The notes under the pieces: generated by a model
Databases searched by the model: none
What the model was told of the DNA's origin: nothing
The model's input: only the letters and a program-made list of their open reading frames with translations
Program-made: the position numbers and the translations under genes
Assembly: GCA_937871605.1 (NCBI GenBank)
Contig: CALMRM010000220.1
Coordinates: 1-6,428, forward strand
From: an uncultured Terriglobus sp.
GTDB taxonomy: Bacteria > Acidobacteriota > Terriglobia > Terriglobales > Acidobacteriaceae
Direction: 5' to 3'
Length of the DNA: 6,428 bases
Part shown: positions 6,137-6,428 of the stretch, piece by piece
Layout: each line of letters starts with the position of its first letter
Position numbering within the stretch: position 1 is the stretch's first letter

Positions 6137-6273
6137 CGTCATCCTGAGCGTAGCGAAGGATCCCTGCAATGCTTGCTCTTGGCACGAGTGCCTGGGATTT
6201 CTTCGCGAAAAAGCCCGACAGGACATCTTCACGACGATCTGCGTCGCGATCCTTCGCTGCGCTCAGGATGACG
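6137..6273. repeat. REP-like inverted repeat pair, short form
   Basis: Left arm 6137-6162 and right arm 6248-6273, 26 bases each, are reverse complements with a single mismatch (A versus G in the centre). The spacer is 85 bases, nearly the same as in the pair at 3241-3407. Each arm can also fold alone: ATCCT pairs with AGGAT, then two opposed GA steps (a tandem G-A mismatch), then GC pairs with GC around a three-base loop. The left-arm flank AAGGATCCCTGC, then A or G, then ATG, is shared with the first element. The spacer holds a small palindrome, GGCAC-GA-GTGCC. It sits between recX and the next gene. Confidence 0.9.
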
Positions 6274-6295
6274 GCGTGTGTGCATCCAACCTGGT

Positions 6296-6428
6296 ATGAG
6301 ATTCTGCACGACCTTGACCACGGCCGCACTTCTGCTTGCCACCCCTTTCGCTCTGCCTGCGCAACGCAGTGCACCCGCGCCCACGGACAAGCCCGTCGGC
6401 ACCCTGGAAACGGTTGCCACGTTCAACG
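6296..6428 (+). CDS. Secreted protein, N-terminal fragment (possibly major royal jelly/yellow family)
   Basis: The first 44 codons of a gene that runs off the window. The protein opens with MRFCTTLTTAALLLATPFALPAQR, shown here in two parts: a basic start MRFC and a hydrophobic core TTAALLLATPFALPA. This is a Sec-type signal peptide with a probable signal peptidase site after ALPA, and no twin-arginine pair. The mature start is Pro/Ala-rich and then reads DKPVGTLETVATFN. That last stretch resembles, from memory, the N-terminus of bacterial major-royal-jelly/yellow-type beta-propellers, but it is too short to be sure. No clear ribosome binding site precedes ATG 6296. An in-frame GTG at 6278 is possible but would begin at the edge of the REP-like repeat. 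The presence of a secreted protein is fairly secure; the family is a guess. Confidence 0.6.
   Translation, partial: MRFCTTLTTAALLLATPFALPAQRSAPAPTDKPVGTLETVATFN

Noticed and set aside
3241..6273. The repeats as a CRISPR array
   Set aside because: The copies are inverted pairs behind genes, not regularly spaced direct repeats, and no cas gene is present.

Overview
The window is GC-rich bacterial DNA. It most resembles an acidobacterium of the Terriglobus/Granulicella type. Three things suggest this: several Tat-exported sugar oxidoreductases and isomerases, scattered REP-like palindromes whose halves end in ATCCT and AGGAT, and a DUF892 ferritin-like gene. The assignment is an inference from gene content and repeat style; no rRNA or other phylogenetic marker is present.

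Left part (1-3217, + strand). A Gfo/Idh/MocA-family oxidoreductase enters the window already inside its Tat signal peptide, so its start lies upstream. One base after its stop comes a multi-pass acyltransferase-3 membrane protein. About 70 bases further on is a Tat-exported sugar isomerase/epimerase-like TIM-barrel protein. The three are co-directional and tightly packed, and probably form one operon for handling or modifying sugars at or outside the inner membrane.

Middle (3218-4130). A 330-base gap carries a large REP-like inverted repeat (long arms, about 83-base spacer). It is followed by a DUF892 ferritin-like gene with a good ribosome binding site, which ends at a strong intrinsic terminator.

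Right part (4131-6428). A second Tat-exported Gfo/Idh/MocA oxidoreductase lies on the - strand and converges on the DUF892 gene. Diverging from it across about 79 bases is recX, the RecA modulator, with no recA beside it in the window. A second, shorter REP-like pair follows recX. The window then ends in the first 44 codons of a secreted protein with a Sec-type signal peptide, possibly a major-royal-jelly/yellow family protein.

How the genes fit together: three of the seven proteins carry twin-arginine signals and belong to NAD(P)-dependent sugar oxidoreductase or sugar isomerase families. The simplest reading is periplasmic oxidation and isomerisation of sugars with cofactor loaded before export. 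The exact substrates cannot be read from the sequence. DUF892 and RecX look like unrelated stress and DNA-repair neighbours. The most distinctive non-coding signal is the pair of REP-like inverted repeats, whose arms differ in length by steps of 12 bases.
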